Assembly: GCA_044220545.1 (NCBI GenBank)
Contig: JBGAQX010000007.1
Span: forward strand, 1-64,000
Origin: Fen-999 sp044220545
GTDB lineage: Bacteria; Pseudomonadota; Gammaproteobacteria; Burkholderiales; Rhodocyclaceae
Reading direction: 5' to 3'
Length of the DNA stretch: 64,000 nt
This document shows, piece by piece, positions 35,564 to 43,558 of this stretch. The position numbers and the translations under genes are program-made. The number at the start of each line of letters is the position of its first letter. Positions within the stretch are counted from its first letter, which is position 1. The notes under the pieces were generated by a model. It worked only from the letters and a program-made list of their open reading frames with translations. It was not told where the DNA came from and did no database searches.

Positions 35564-35886
35564 TCGATCTGGAAGTCATCCATCGCGTCCAGGAAACCCT
35601 GGTGGAGCGCAAGGGCGCGCCGCCGGAGTCGTCTTACGTCGCCAGTCTCTATGCCAAGGGCACCGACGCCATCTGCAAGAAGGTCGCCGAGGAGGCCGCT
35701 GAAACCATCATGGCGGCGAAAGATGGCGATCGCCTGCATCTGGTGCGCGAGGTGTGCGATCTCTGGTTTCACAGCATGATTCTGCTCAGCCAGTTCGACA
35801 TTGGTGTCGATGACATCATGGTCGAGTTCCGTCGCCGCGAAGGTATTTCCGGCATCGACGAAAAGCGCGGCCGAGGACAAAAATGA
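35560..35886 (+). CDS. hisE: Phosphoribosyl-ATP pyrophosphatase HisE
   Basis: HisE hydrolyses PR-ATP to PR-AMP. The 108-residue all-helical MazG-like protein has the metal-binding EExxE region in KKVAEEAAETIMAAKDGD and the following REVCDLWFHSMILL. AAGGAG precedes the GTG start, which overlaps the hisI stop. It is the last biosynthetic gene; a HIT gene is coupled to it by a 4-nt overlap. Confidence 0.96.
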   Translation: MIDLEVIHRVQETLVERKGAPPESSYVASLYAKGTDAICKKVAEEAAETIMAAKDGDRLHLVREVCDLWFHSMILLSQFDIGVDDIMVEFRRREGISGIDEKRGRGQK

Positions 35887-36233
35887 GCGATTGCATTTTT
35901 TGCAGGATCGCGCGCGGCGAGATTCCCTCGAAGAAGGTCTATGAAGACGACGACTTGTTCGCGTTTCACGATATCAGCCCGATGTCGCCGGTCCATTTCA
36001 TGATCATCCCCAAGCAGCACATCGCTTCGCTGAATGATGTCGATGCCAGCCATCAAGGCATACTGGGCAAGATCTTCGTCAAGGCCGGGGAACTGGCCCG
36101 CTCCCAAGGGCTGGCCGACGGCTTCCGTACCATCGTCAACACGGGCAGGATAGGTCGGCAGGAGGTGTATCATTTGCACGTACACATCCTCGGCGGCCCC
36201 GAGCCGCTCGGCTCGATGATGCCGAAGCACTAG
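35883..36233 (+). CDS. Histidine-triad (HIT) nucleotide-binding protein
   Basis: The 116-residue HINT-branch protein has the N-terminal FCRIARGEIPS and the catalytic triad HLHVHILGG. Such proteins hydrolyse purine phosphoramidates such as AMP-lysine. It overlaps hisE by 4 nt and is followed by tatA after 11 nt, an order conserved in many betaproteobacteria (hisIE-HIT-tatABC). Confidence 0.93.
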   Translation: MSDCIFCRIARGEIPSKKVYEDDDLFAFHDISPMSPVHFMIIPKQHIASLNDVDASHQGILGKIFVKAGELARSQGLADGFRTIVNTGRIGRQEVYHLHVHILGGPEPLGSMMPKH

Positions 36234-36244
36234 GAGAGCGCGAC

Positions 36245-36460
36245 ATGGGTTCTTTCAGTATCTGGCATTGGCTGATCGTCTTGGTGATCGTCATGCTGAT
36301 TTTTGGCACCAAGAAGCTGCGCAACATGGGACAGGATCTGGGTGGCGCGGTGAAGGGCTTCAAGGATGGCATGAAGGAAGGGACCGCCGACCAGCCGGCT
36401 CAGCCGGCCGAGCAAGTTGGCCATACCTTCGAAGGCGAAGCGAAAAAGGAAAAGGTCTGA
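36245..36460 (+). CDS. tatA: Twin-arginine translocase subunit TatA
   Basis: TatA forms the protein-conducting assembly for folded substrates. The 71-residue product has a short N-terminal membrane helix (WHWLIVLVIVMLIFG), the FGTKKLR hinge and an amphipathic helix LGGAVKGFKDGMKEG, followed by a charged tail. AGGAG precedes the ATG. A strong terminator stands between it and tatB. Confidence 0.95.
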   Translation: MGSFSIWHWLIVLVIVMLIFGTKKLRNMGQDLGGAVKGFKDGMKEGTADQPAQPAEQVGHTFEGEAKKEKV

Positions 36461-36486
36461 CGCGGCCAGATCGGCCGTGGCGAACG

Positions 36487-36514
36487 CGAGCGGGTCAGCC
36501 CCGCTCGTTTTTTT
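36487..36514 (+). terminator. Rho-independent terminator between tatA and tatB
   Basis: A perfect 8-bp stem, CGAGCGGG / CCCGCTCG, with a 5-nt loop TCAGC is followed directly by seven T residues (36508-36514). It lies 27 nt after the tatA stop and 34 nt before the tatB ATG, inside what is normally one operon. This would make tatA transcripts more abundant than tatBC. Confidence 0.85.
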
Positions 36515-36547
36515 GGTGGGACGCCGTTCTCCGGATTTTCATTTGCG

Positions 36548-36919
36548 ATGTTTGACGTAGGCCTTTCGGAACTGATGGTCATCGCGTTGGTGGCGCTCAT
36601 CGTCATCGGCCCGGAGCGATTGCCGCGCGTGGCGCGCACCGCGGGCCATTTGCTCGGTCGCCTGCAACGTTACGTCGGTGACGTCAAGGCCGACATCAAC
36701 CGCGAGATCCAGCTTGAGGACCTCAAGAAGTTGCAGCAGGATGTCGTCGCGCAGGCCAAGAGCATGGAGCAGTCTGTCAACCAGCAGTTGAGGTCGGTTG
36801 AGACCTCGCTCAACGACTCGATCGCCCAGGGTATCGGCGAAAAGTCCGCCGAGGCGAACGCCGGTCCGGCTATCACCTCTGCTCCCGCCGATGCCGTGGC
36901 CGAACAGCCGAAGATCTGA
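36548..36919 (+). CDS. tatB: Twin-arginine translocase subunit TatB
   Basis: TatB binds TatC to form the substrate receptor. The 123-residue protein has the N-terminal helix MFDVGLSELMVIALVALIVI with the conserved Glu8, the GPERLP hinge and a long amphipathic helix (QRYVGDVKADINREIQLEDL), longer than that of TatA. Its stop overlaps the tatC start (TGATG). Confidence 0.95.
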   Translation: MFDVGLSELMVIALVALIVIGPERLPRVARTAGHLLGRLQRYVGDVKADINREIQLEDLKKLQQDVVAQAKSMEQSVNQQLRSVETSLNDSIAQGIGEKSAEANAGPAITSAPADAVAEQPKI

Positions 36920-37755
36920 TGTCCGACCTTCAGGAAACCTTCATTTCCCACTTGATCGAGCTGCGCGATCGGCTGCTGCGCGCCCTGCTCGCGATGGTGC
37001 TGATCTTCTTTGCCTTGGTGCCTTGGTCGGCCAACGTGTACGACCTGCTGGCGCAACCGATGCTGGCGACCCTGCCGCCCGGCACCAAGATGATCGCCAC
37101 CGGTGTGATCACGCCCTTCATGGTGCCGATCAAGGTCACGTTGCTGGCCGCGTTCATGCTCGCCTTGCCGGTCATTCTCTACCAGGCCTGGGCTTTCGTC
37201 GCTCCCGGACTCTATTCCCACGAGAAGAAGTTCGGCCTGCCACTGGTCGTCGGTTCCACCTTCCTGTTCCTGCTGGGCGTTGCCTTTTGCTATTTCTTTG
37301 TTTTTGGCACGGTATTCAGCTTCATCGCCGAGTTTGCGCCGGCCAGCATTACGCCGGCGCCGGATATCGAGCAATACCTGAATTTCGTCATGACGATGTT
37401 CCTCGCCTTCGGCGTCACCTTCGAGGTGCCAGTGGTCGTCGTGCTGCTCGTAAGGTTCGGCATCGTCAGCGTCGAGAAGCTCAAGGAATTCCGCCCCTAC
37501 GCCATTGTCGCGGCTTTTGTCATCGCGGCGGTGGTGACACCGCCCGACGTGACCTCGCAGATTCTGCTCGCGGTACCGATGTGCCTGTTGTTCGAGTTGG
37601 GTTTGTTGCTGGCGCGTTTCGTCGGCAAAGTCCCGGCCCCGATGCCCGGCGAAACCGACTATCACCCGCCGACGGCGGCCGACATGGACCGGGAACTGGA
37701 CAAGTTCGACGCCGAGCGCGCGGCGTCGGATCAGAAGGCGGACGCCAAGTCCTAG
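36919..37755 (+). CDS. tatC: Twin-arginine translocase subunit TatC
   Basis: TatC is the multi-spanning receptor for RR signal peptides. The 278-residue protein has the N-terminal block FISHLIELRDRLLRAL, six predicted membrane helices and the periplasmic loop segment YQAWAFVAPGLYSHEKKF with the conserved Phe and Pro residues. The C-terminal tail is longer and more acidic than in E. coli. It is convergent with htrA. Confidence 0.96.
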   Translation: MSDLQETFISHLIELRDRLLRALLAMVLIFFALVPWSANVYDLLAQPMLATLPPGTKMIATGVITPFMVPIKVTLLAAFMLALPVILYQAWAFVAPGLYSHEKKFGLPLVVGSTFLFLLGVAFCYFFVFGTVFSFIAEFAPASITPAPDIEQYLNFVMTMFLAFGVTFEVPVVVVLLVRFGIVSVEKLKEFRPYAIVAAFVIAAVVTPPDVTSQILLAVPMCLLFELGLLLARFVGKVPAPMPGETDYHPPTAADMDRELDKFDAERAASDQKADAKS

Positions 37756-37792
37756 TGGCGCGGGTCCCGATGGTGCGGCCGGCGCCGCGGCC

Positions 37793-38962
37793 TCAGTCGC
37801 GCGGCGGCGCGGGCCGCTTGCCGATCGCAGCCTGAACTTCGACGTCGCGACTATCGCGGCGCAGGGCGATGCGGCTCGACTGCCCGGGCGCCAGCCCGGC
37901 AATCAGTTCCAGCATGTTCTCGGCGTCCTTCACCTTTTGACCGTCGATGGACAGCAGCACGTCGCCCGGCTTGATGCCGGCCTTTTCCGCCGGGCTGCCG
38001 CGCACCACGCCGGCGATCAGGGCGCCCTCGGTACCCGGTAGCTTGAAGGATTCGGCCAATTCCGCGGTGATCTCCTGTACCTCGACGCCGATCCAGCCAC
38101 GGGTGACGCTGCCGTTCTTGATGATCTGCTCCATGACGTTGCGGGCCAGCGAGACGGGAATGGCGAAGCCGATGCCCATCGAGCCGCCATTCTGGGAATA
38201 GATGGCCGTATTGATGCCGATCAGGTCGCCATTGCTGTCCACCAGCGCGCCGCCGGAGTTGCCCGGATTGACCGCGGCATCGGTCTGGATGAAGTTCTCG
38301 AAGGTGTTGATGCCCAGGTGGCTGCGGCCGAGCGCCGAAACGATGCCCGAGGTGACCGTCTGGCCGACGCCGAAGGGATTGCCGATGGCCAGCACCACAT
38401 CGCCGACCCGTAGCGAATCGGCCGTGGCGAAAGTGATGGCGGAGAGGCGGGCATCCGCCGGCACCCGCAGCACCGCCAGGTCGGACTCCGGATCCGTGCC
38501 GACCACTTTGGCCTTGAACTTGCGGCCATCGTTGCTGGCCACCTCGATTTCGTCGGCCGCTTCGACCACGTGGTAGTTGGTGAGTATGTAGCCTTCCTCC
38601 GAAACGACCACGCCGCTGCCCAACCCGGAGCGGCGTTGCGTCTGCGTACCGCGATCGCCGAAAAAGTGCGACCAGAAAGGATCGTTGGCCAGCGGGTGCC
38701 GCGAGGCGCGGATCTCCTGGCTGGTGAATACGTGCACGACGGCCGGCACCGCGCGTTTGGCGGCGTCGGCATAGGAGGCGACCCGCCGGCCGATGTCCGT
38801 CGCCGGCGCCGCTTCCTTGACCGCGACGATGCCGACCGGCGCCTGGCCGCCGGCCATCTCGCCGCGCCGCCAGAGCCATTCGGGTTTCAGCGTTTGCAGA
38901 ACAAACAGCACCGCCACGGAGAGGGTGACGGCCTGGGCAAAAATCAGCCACAAGCGGCGCAT
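37793..38962 (-). CDS. Periplasmic serine protease, DegS/HtrA type with one PDZ
   Basis: The 389-residue protein has an N-terminal membrane anchor (about residues 7-24), a trypsin-like domain with the triad His131 (YILTNYHVV), Asp161 (PESDLAVLRV) and Ser236 (NPGNSGGAL), and a single C-terminal PDZ domain (about 285-380). One PDZ plus a retained anchor matches DegS/AlgW, which trigger envelope-stress signalling, more than the soluble DegP. It follows tatC convergently. Confidence 0.92.
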   Translation of the reverse strand: MRRLWLIFAQAVTLSVAVLFVLQTLKPEWLWRRGEMAGGQAPVGIVAVKEAAPATDIGRRVASYADAAKRAVPAVVHVFTSQEIRASRHPLANDPFWSHFFGDRGTQTQRRSGLGSGVVVSEEGYILTNYHVVEAADEIEVASNDGRKFKAKVVGTDPESDLAVLRVPADARLSAITFATADSLRVGDVVLAIGNPFGVGQTVTSGIVSALGRSHLGINTFENFIQTDAAVNPGNSGGALVDSNGDLIGINTAIYSQNGGSMGIGFAIPVSLARNVMEQIIKNGSVTRGWIGVEVQEITAELAESFKLPGTEGALIAGVVRGSPAEKAGIKPGDVLLSIDGQKVKDAENMLELIAGLAPGQSSRIALRRDSRDVEVQAAIGKRPAPPRD

Positions 38963-39012
38963 AATCGGCCTATCGTTGCAATGGTGACAAGGGATTCGAG
39001 GGAGAAGTCAGG

Positions 39013-39759
39013 ATGCGGCGCGACGAACTTCGTGACTACCTGGACAAGCTCCTGGAGGTGGATCGTTTTCGCGATTATTGCCCAAACGGCCTGCAAGTGG
39101 AAGGACGCGCCGAGTTGCGCCGCATTGTCTGCGGCGTCACAGCCAGTCAGGCGCTGCTCGACGAGGCGGTGCGGCTGGACGCCGACGCGGTACTCGTGCA
39201 CCACGGCTGGTTCTGGCGTGGCGAGGATGGACGCGTCGCCGGCATTCGCAAGCGCCGGCTGGCGACTTTGCTGGGCCGCGACATCAGTCTTTTTGCCTAC
39301 CATTTGCCGCTGGACGCGCATGCCGAGTTCGGCAACAACGCCCAACTGGCGCGCCGGCTCGGCTGGTCTGTCGAGGGGCGCTTCGCCGAGCAGGACATCG
39401 GCTTCGTCGGTCGGCCCGCCGAGCCGGCCACGGCGGCGCAGGTCGCCGGTTCGCTGGAGAAACTGCTCGGTCGGCCGGCGCTGCTGATCGGCGCGGCGGA
39501 GCGCCCGGTGGCCCGTTTGGCCTGGTGCAGCGGCGGGGCCCAGGGCTGGTTCGAGCAAGCTATCGCGACGGGGGCCGATTGCTACATCAGCGGCGAGATT
39601 TCCGAGCAGACGGTGCATCTCGCGCGGGAATCGGGCGTGCCTTACATTGCCGCGGGGCATCACGCCACCGAACGCTATGGGGTCATGGCTCTCGGTGAGC
39701 ACCTGCGGCAACAGTTCGATCTCGACTGCCGGTTCGTCGAGGTCGACAACCCGGTCTGA
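39013..39759 (+). CDS. Nif3-like dinuclear metal centre protein
   Basis: The 248-residue NIF3/YbgI family protein has the metal-binding His pairs VLVHHGWFW and AAGHHATERYG, the middle segment LPLDAHAEFGNNAQLA and the N-terminal block YCPNGLQVEGR. Members form toroidal hexamers; reported activities include GTP cyclohydrolase I type 2, but the physiological role is unsettled. It is divergent from htrA by 50 bp. Its TGA abuts the stop of the next convergent gene (TGATCA). Confidence 0.92.
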   Translation: MRRDELRDYLDKLLEVDRFRDYCPNGLQVEGRAELRRIVCGVTASQALLDEAVRLDADAVLVHHGWFWRGEDGRVAGIRKRRLATLLGRDISLFAYHLPLDAHAEFGNNAQLARRLGWSVEGRFAEQDIGFVGRPAEPATAAQVAGSLEKLLGRPALLIGAAERPVARLAWCSGGAQGWFEQAIATGADCYISGEISEQTVHLARESGVPYIAAGHHATERYGVMALGEHLRQQFDLDCRFVEVDNPV

Positions 39760-40914
39760 TCAGCCGCGCAGCATCGCCAGCAGGAGCAGGATTTCCTCGA
39801 CCACATTCTGGGGGAAGCCGGTGCGCGTTCCGCCCCGATTGTCCTCCAGCAGCCGGCCGAGATACTCGGCGCATGACCGGCGCGGCCACAACTCCTGAAT
39901 TCGGCTGCTGATATGAACGTAGTTTTCCAGACTCGGCGATCGTGCCGGGACGGGTTCGTGGTCGTTCTGCCAATCGGGTGGAGCAATATTGAAGTGTTGC
40001 TGCAACTGCTGGGCCGATGCCTCGAAATCCTTCTGCTGTCCGGAGCGGCGATAGATGTCGAGTAGCTTCAGCCAATGGATGAGCGCCTGGCGCGGGTGCG
40101 CCCGGATGTGATCCTCGAGGGTCTGCGCGGCGCTGCCGGTCAGGCGCATCGACAGCATGACCTCGGCCAGTTCAAGGGACTGGTCGCCTTCATGAGCCGA
40201 CGGGTGGCTATCGGTCGACGCCGCCGCGGGCGCAACGGGGGGTTGCACCGTTGGCGCCCCGGCAGCCGGGGGTGGGGGGGGCGAGGGGGGCTTGTGGCTG
40301 ACCTCTCGAGTCTCCTTGCCGAGCGGGGCGACCGTGGTACTTGCCGGAACTGGCGCCGTTGCCGGATCGGACTGCCAGAATGGTGTCTCGCTGACGCCAG
40401 CTTCCGAGGCTTCCCGGCGGCCGCGTTGCCAGAGCAGGGCGAGCAGGGCCAGCACCACCGCGCCGCCGGCCAGGATCAGCCAATACAGGTCGGTGCCCGG
40501 CCCGCCCGGCGGGGTTGTCGATGTTTGGCCCTGGGTGGCGCAGGTCGGCGGCACGGCCGCCGGGCAGGGACCGTTGGGCATGGCGGCAATCAGCGGTCTT
40601 AGTTCGGCGATCGTCCGGCCCATTCCCTCCAGCCGGGCAATCATGTCCTCGATGAGCATCTTCTCGTCGGCCCGGGACTGGCCGGCCCTCGATTCCAGGC
40701 GCAACAGCGCGCGTTCAGTCTCGCCGACCGGCGCTCGCGCCGACGGTGGCTCGAGCGCCGACGCGAGCCGCAGAACCGGTTCTGGCGCCGCTGTCATCGC
40801 GGTCGCGGTGGGGATCGCGATCAGGAGCGTCACGCCGATCCGCACTAGCCACGACGGGCGGCTCCTGCCATGGGCGGCCGCAGGGCTTCCTGGCCGGATC
40901 AGCGACATCAGCAT
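39760..40914 (-). CDS. Membrane protein with FimV-like C-terminal domain
   Basis: The protein has about 384 residues from ATG 40914; another ATG at 40908 is possible and neither has a clear ribosome binding site. It has an N-terminal hydrophobic segment (about residues 23-40), a periplasmic helical part, a second membrane helix (LYWLILAGGAVVLALLALLW), a Pro/Ala-rich linker and a cytoplasmic helical domain (LELAEVMLSMRLTGSAAQTL onward) like the TPR part of FimV. FimV-like proteins position polar pili. There is no LysM domain, so this is a partial resemblance only. Confidence 0.6.
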   Translation of the reverse strand: MLMSLIRPGSPAAAHGRSRPSWLVRIGVTLLIAIPTATAMTAAPEPVLRLASALEPPSARAPVGETERALLRLESRAGQSRADEKMLIEDMIARLEGMGRTIAELRPLIAAMPNGPCPAAVPPTCATQGQTSTTPPGGPGTDLYWLILAGGAVVLALLALLWQRGRREASEAGVSETPFWQSDPATAPVPASTTVAPLGKETREVSHKPPSPPPPPAAGAPTVQPPVAPAAASTDSHPSAHEGDQSLELAEVMLSMRLTGSAAQTLEDHIRAHPRQALIHWLKLLDIYRRSGQQKDFEASAQQLQQHFNIAPPDWQNDHEPVPARSPSLENYVHISSRIQELWPRRSCAEYLGRLLEDNRGGTRTGFPQNVVEEILLLLAMLRG

Positions 40915-41085
40915 CGAGTGAAGGGATTGCTTGCCGACAATGGTGTGGTCTTGCGGTGGACGCGGAAAGGCGAAGGCGGATTCCGTTACTTGGAGAATGC
41001 CATTCCTTCGCTTCGCCAAAAAAGACGAACAAGGCCGCGAAAGCGAGCCATATTGATTCGGAAGCCCGGTGATCGGGCCGGCTGT

Positions 41086-41619
41086 CTATTTCAGCCGGTC
41101 TTTGAAAGCAAGCCGCAGCTTCGCGGCCTTGGGCGCCACCACGGCCATGCAGTAGGGCTGGCGCGGATTGTTGGCCAGATAGTCCTGATGGTCGTCCTCG
41201 GCAGGCCAGAAGCGCGGTGCCGGCAACACCTCGGTGACGATCGGCCCCGGCCAGACGTTCTCGGCGGTCAATTCGGCGATCAGCGACTTGGCGGTGCGCT
41301 CCTGCTCGGCCGACAGGGTGAAGATCACCGAACGATACTGGCTGCCGACATCGTTGCCCTGGCGATCGCGGGTGGTGGGGTCGTGGATGGCGAAAAAGGC
41401 TTGCAGGATGGTGCGGTAGTCGATGAGCGCCGGATCGAACTCGATCCGAACCACCTCGGCGTGGCCCGTGGTGCCCGAGCAAACCTGGCGATAGCTTGGC
41501 TCCGCCATCTGGCCGCCGCAATAGCCGGAGACCACCGATTCGACCCCGCGCAGTTGGCGCAATGCGCCCTCCAGGCACCAGAAGCAGCCACCACCGAGAA
41601 TTGCCGTGTCCATACCCAT
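41086..41619 (-). CDS. msrA: Peptide-methionine (S)-S-oxide reductase MsrA
   Basis: MsrA repairs oxidised methionine in proteins. The 177-residue protein has the catalytic GGGCFWC motif (Cys12, with a second Cys15), GYCGGQ, the GHAEVVRIEFDP block and GSQYRSVIF. It is 4 nt downstream of the srkA-like gene, so the two probably share a transcript; both fit an oxidative-stress context. Confidence 0.95.
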   Translation of the reverse strand: MGMDTAILGGGCFWCLEGALRQLRGVESVVSGYCGGQMAEPSYRQVCSGTTGHAEVVRIEFDPALIDYRTILQAFFAIHDPTTRDRQGNDVGSQYRSVIFTLSAEQERTAKSLIAELTAENVWPGPIVTEVLPAPRFWPAEDDHQDYLANNPRQPYCMAVVAPKAAKLRLAFKDRLK

Positions 41620-41623
41620 AAGC

Positions 41624-42607
41624 CTATACCGGCAGCGGTGCCTCGTCCATCAGCGCAACCTGTTCGCGCAGTTCGAGAACGCGGTCCTGCCAGTAGCGCT
41701 GCGTGTTGAACCAGGAGAATGCCGCCGTGAACGCCGGGTCGCGCCAGCGGCGGGCTATCCAGCCGCTGTAGTGGATCAGGCGCAGGGTGCGCAGCGCTTC
41801 GAGCAGATGCAATTCACGCCGATCGAAATCGGCGAACTGCTCGTAGCCGTCGAGCAGTTCCCCCAACTGTCGGGCCATCTGCGCCCGGTCGCCCGACAGC
41901 AGCATCCAGAGATCCTGTATCGCCGGCCCCAGACGCGCGTCATCGAAATCGACGAAATGCGGCCCCTGATCCGTCCACAGCACGTTGCCGAGATGGCAGT
42001 CGCCGTGCAGACGCAGGTTGGCCACGGCGCCGGCGCGATCGAAACAGCGGCGCACACCATCGAGCGACTGATCGACGACACTGGCCCAGGCCGCGAGCAA
42101 ATCCGGCGGAATGAAGTCATGGGCCAGCAGGTAATCGCGTGGTGCTTCGCCATAACTGGCGATGTCGAGGACGGGCCGGTGCAGGAAGCTTGCGGTGGCG
42201 CCGACGGCATGGATGCGACCGATGAAGCGTCCCAGCCACTCCCGGACACCGGGCGCGTCGATCTCTGGTGCGCGGCCGCCCTGGCGCGGAAAGACGGCGA
42301 AGCGGAAACCGCCATGCCTGTGCAAGGTTGATCCGCCCAGCACCAGCGCCGGTACCGCCGGAATCTCCCGCTCGGCCAGCTTGGCGATGAAGGCGTGCTC
42401 TTCCAGGATGGCGGCATCGGACCAACGGCCGGGGCGGTAGAACTTGGCGACGACCGGCGCGCCATCCCCGATGCCGACCTGATAGACCCGGTTCTCGTAG
42501 CTGTTCAGCGCCAGTTGGCGACCGTCGCAAACCAGGCCAACGCTCTCCAGCGCATCGAGCACCGTGTCCGGTGTCAGCCTGGCATAGGGGGCGCCGGCGT
42601 CAGACAC
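41624..42607 (-). CDS. srkA: Stress response kinase A (SrkA/YihE/RdoA family)
   Basis: The 327-residue protein matches E. coli SrkA in length. It is an aminoglycoside-phosphotransferase-fold Ser/Thr kinase with Lys in PVVAKFYRPGRWSD, the catalytic loop LHGDCHLGNVLW and the metal site HFVDFDDARLGP. The family counters programmed death under oxidative and envelope stress. It starts at GTG 42607 and overlaps the methyltransferase stop by 8 nt; a longer in-frame reading is antisense-like and rejected. msrA follows. Confidence 0.9.
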   Translation of the reverse strand: MSDAGAPYARLTPDTVLDALESVGLVCDGRQLALNSYENRVYQVGIGDGAPVVAKFYRPGRWSDAAILEEHAFIAKLAEREIPAVPALVLGGSTLHRHGGFRFAVFPRQGGRAPEIDAPGVREWLGRFIGRIHAVGATASFLHRPVLDIASYGEAPRDYLLAHDFIPPDLLAAWASVVDQSLDGVRRCFDRAGAVANLRLHGDCHLGNVLWTDQGPHFVDFDDARLGPAIQDLWMLLSGDRAQMARQLGELLDGYEQFADFDRRELHLLEALRTLRLIHYSGWIARRWRDPAFTAAFSWFNTQRYWQDRVLELREQVALMDEAPLPV

Positions 42608-43334
42608 GGCCGGCTCGCATGGCGATTGGCCAGACGATGTCGCGTCGATCCTCGCCCCAGACGCCTTGCAGCCGGGTACCAAGCGCCGGAATCGGGCTGT
42701 GGCCCCGGGCGGCGATGAACCGTTGGCTGGCCGACCAGGTACCCAGGTAGGCCAGCAGGTCGGGCAGGGTCCACCGCAGATGAATCTCGAAGGTGGGGGG
42801 CGTGACTTCCTCGAACGGGAAGGGCATGTCGCGATAGGCCGTGTCGACCCACTTGCGCTCCGGCGGCCAATAGGGGCCCAGGGTGTCCGTGTAGAAGTCC
42901 ACCAGCAGGGCATCCACCGCCGGCTCGGCGCGCAGCAACTGGTAAGTCCACGCCGCGATCAGGCTGCCCGGTCTGAGTACCCGGCGTACCTCGGCGTAGA
43001 AGCGGTCGAAAGCGAACCAATGCAGCGCCTGGGCGACGACGACCAGGTCGGCGCTGCGATCGGGCAGGCCGCTGGTCTCGGCGGGCGCCGCGTGGAAGTC
43101 GATGCGCGGGTGGTGCGGCGCGGAAGCGATCTGCTGTGGCGAGAGATCGGTGGCGACCACGCGCTCGAAACGCCCGGCCAGCGGCACCGACGCCTGGCCA
43201 TTGCCGCAGCCGCAGTCCCAGGCCAGGTCATGGCCGGCGGTGTGCGCCGCCAGCCAATCGAACAAGGCTGCCGGATAGCCCGGCCGGAACTTCGCGTAGT
43301 CGGCGGCGTGGCCGGAAAAATGATCGGTGCTCAC
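42600..43334 (-). CDS. Class I SAM-dependent methyltransferase
   Basis: The 244-residue protein has SAM-binding motif I LAWDCGCGNGQASVPLAG, the motif II acid in VVATDLSP and motif IV ADLVVVAQALHWF. This N-terminal Methyltransf_11 pattern (starting HFSGHAADYAKFRPGYP) is shared with small-molecule methyltransferases of the trans-aconitate group. The start is GTG 43334 within a GTGA overlap with the previous small gene. The substrate is unknown. Confidence 0.85.
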   Translation of the reverse strand: MSTDHFSGHAADYAKFRPGYPAALFDWLAAHTAGHDLAWDCGCGNGQASVPLAGRFERVVATDLSPQQIASAPHHPRIDFHAAPAETSGLPDRSADLVVVAQALHWFAFDRFYAEVRRVLRPGSLIAAWTYQLLRAEPAVDALLVDFYTDTLGPYWPPERKWVDTAYRDMPFPFEEVTPPTFEIHLRWTLPDLLAYLGTWSASQRFIAARGHSPIPALGTRLQGVWGEDRRDIVWPIAMRAGRV

Positions 43335-43558
43335 GCGCCTTCGCGCTCGGCCAACCGGCGCAGCACCAGCGGGAAGGCCCCGGTAAGCAGCAGGGCGATG
43401 GCCGTTACGATCAGCGCCAGGCCGGCGGCGGCACCGTCGCTGAACAAGGGATGGGTGCCCGCGAGCAGGCCGGTCATGGCGGCAATGCCGGCGACCAGAC
43501 AGACCATGCCCAGCACGGCGAAGAAGAGAAACGAAAGCGGCCAGTGACGATGCTTCAT
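43331..43558 (-). CDS. Small two-helix membrane protein
   Basis: The 75-residue product begins MKHRHWPLSFLFFAVLGMVC and has two hydrophobic helices (about residues 8-31 and 44-63) and a basic C-terminus. It is not recognised as a named family. Its start overlaps the paaK stop (ATGA) and its stop overlaps the methyltransferase start, so it is translated in a coupled chain. That coupling supports it being a real gene. Confidence 0.6.
   Translation of the reverse strand: MKHRHWPLSFLFFAVLGMVCLVAGIAAMTGLLAGTHPLFSDGAAAGLALIVTAIALLLTGAFPLVLRRLAEREGA

Noticed and set aside
42600..42913. Longer N-terminus for the SrkA-like kinase (to 42913)
   Set aside because: The extra residues overlap the methyltransferase in another frame and are Pro/Ser/Arg-rich; the GTG at 42607 gives the family length.
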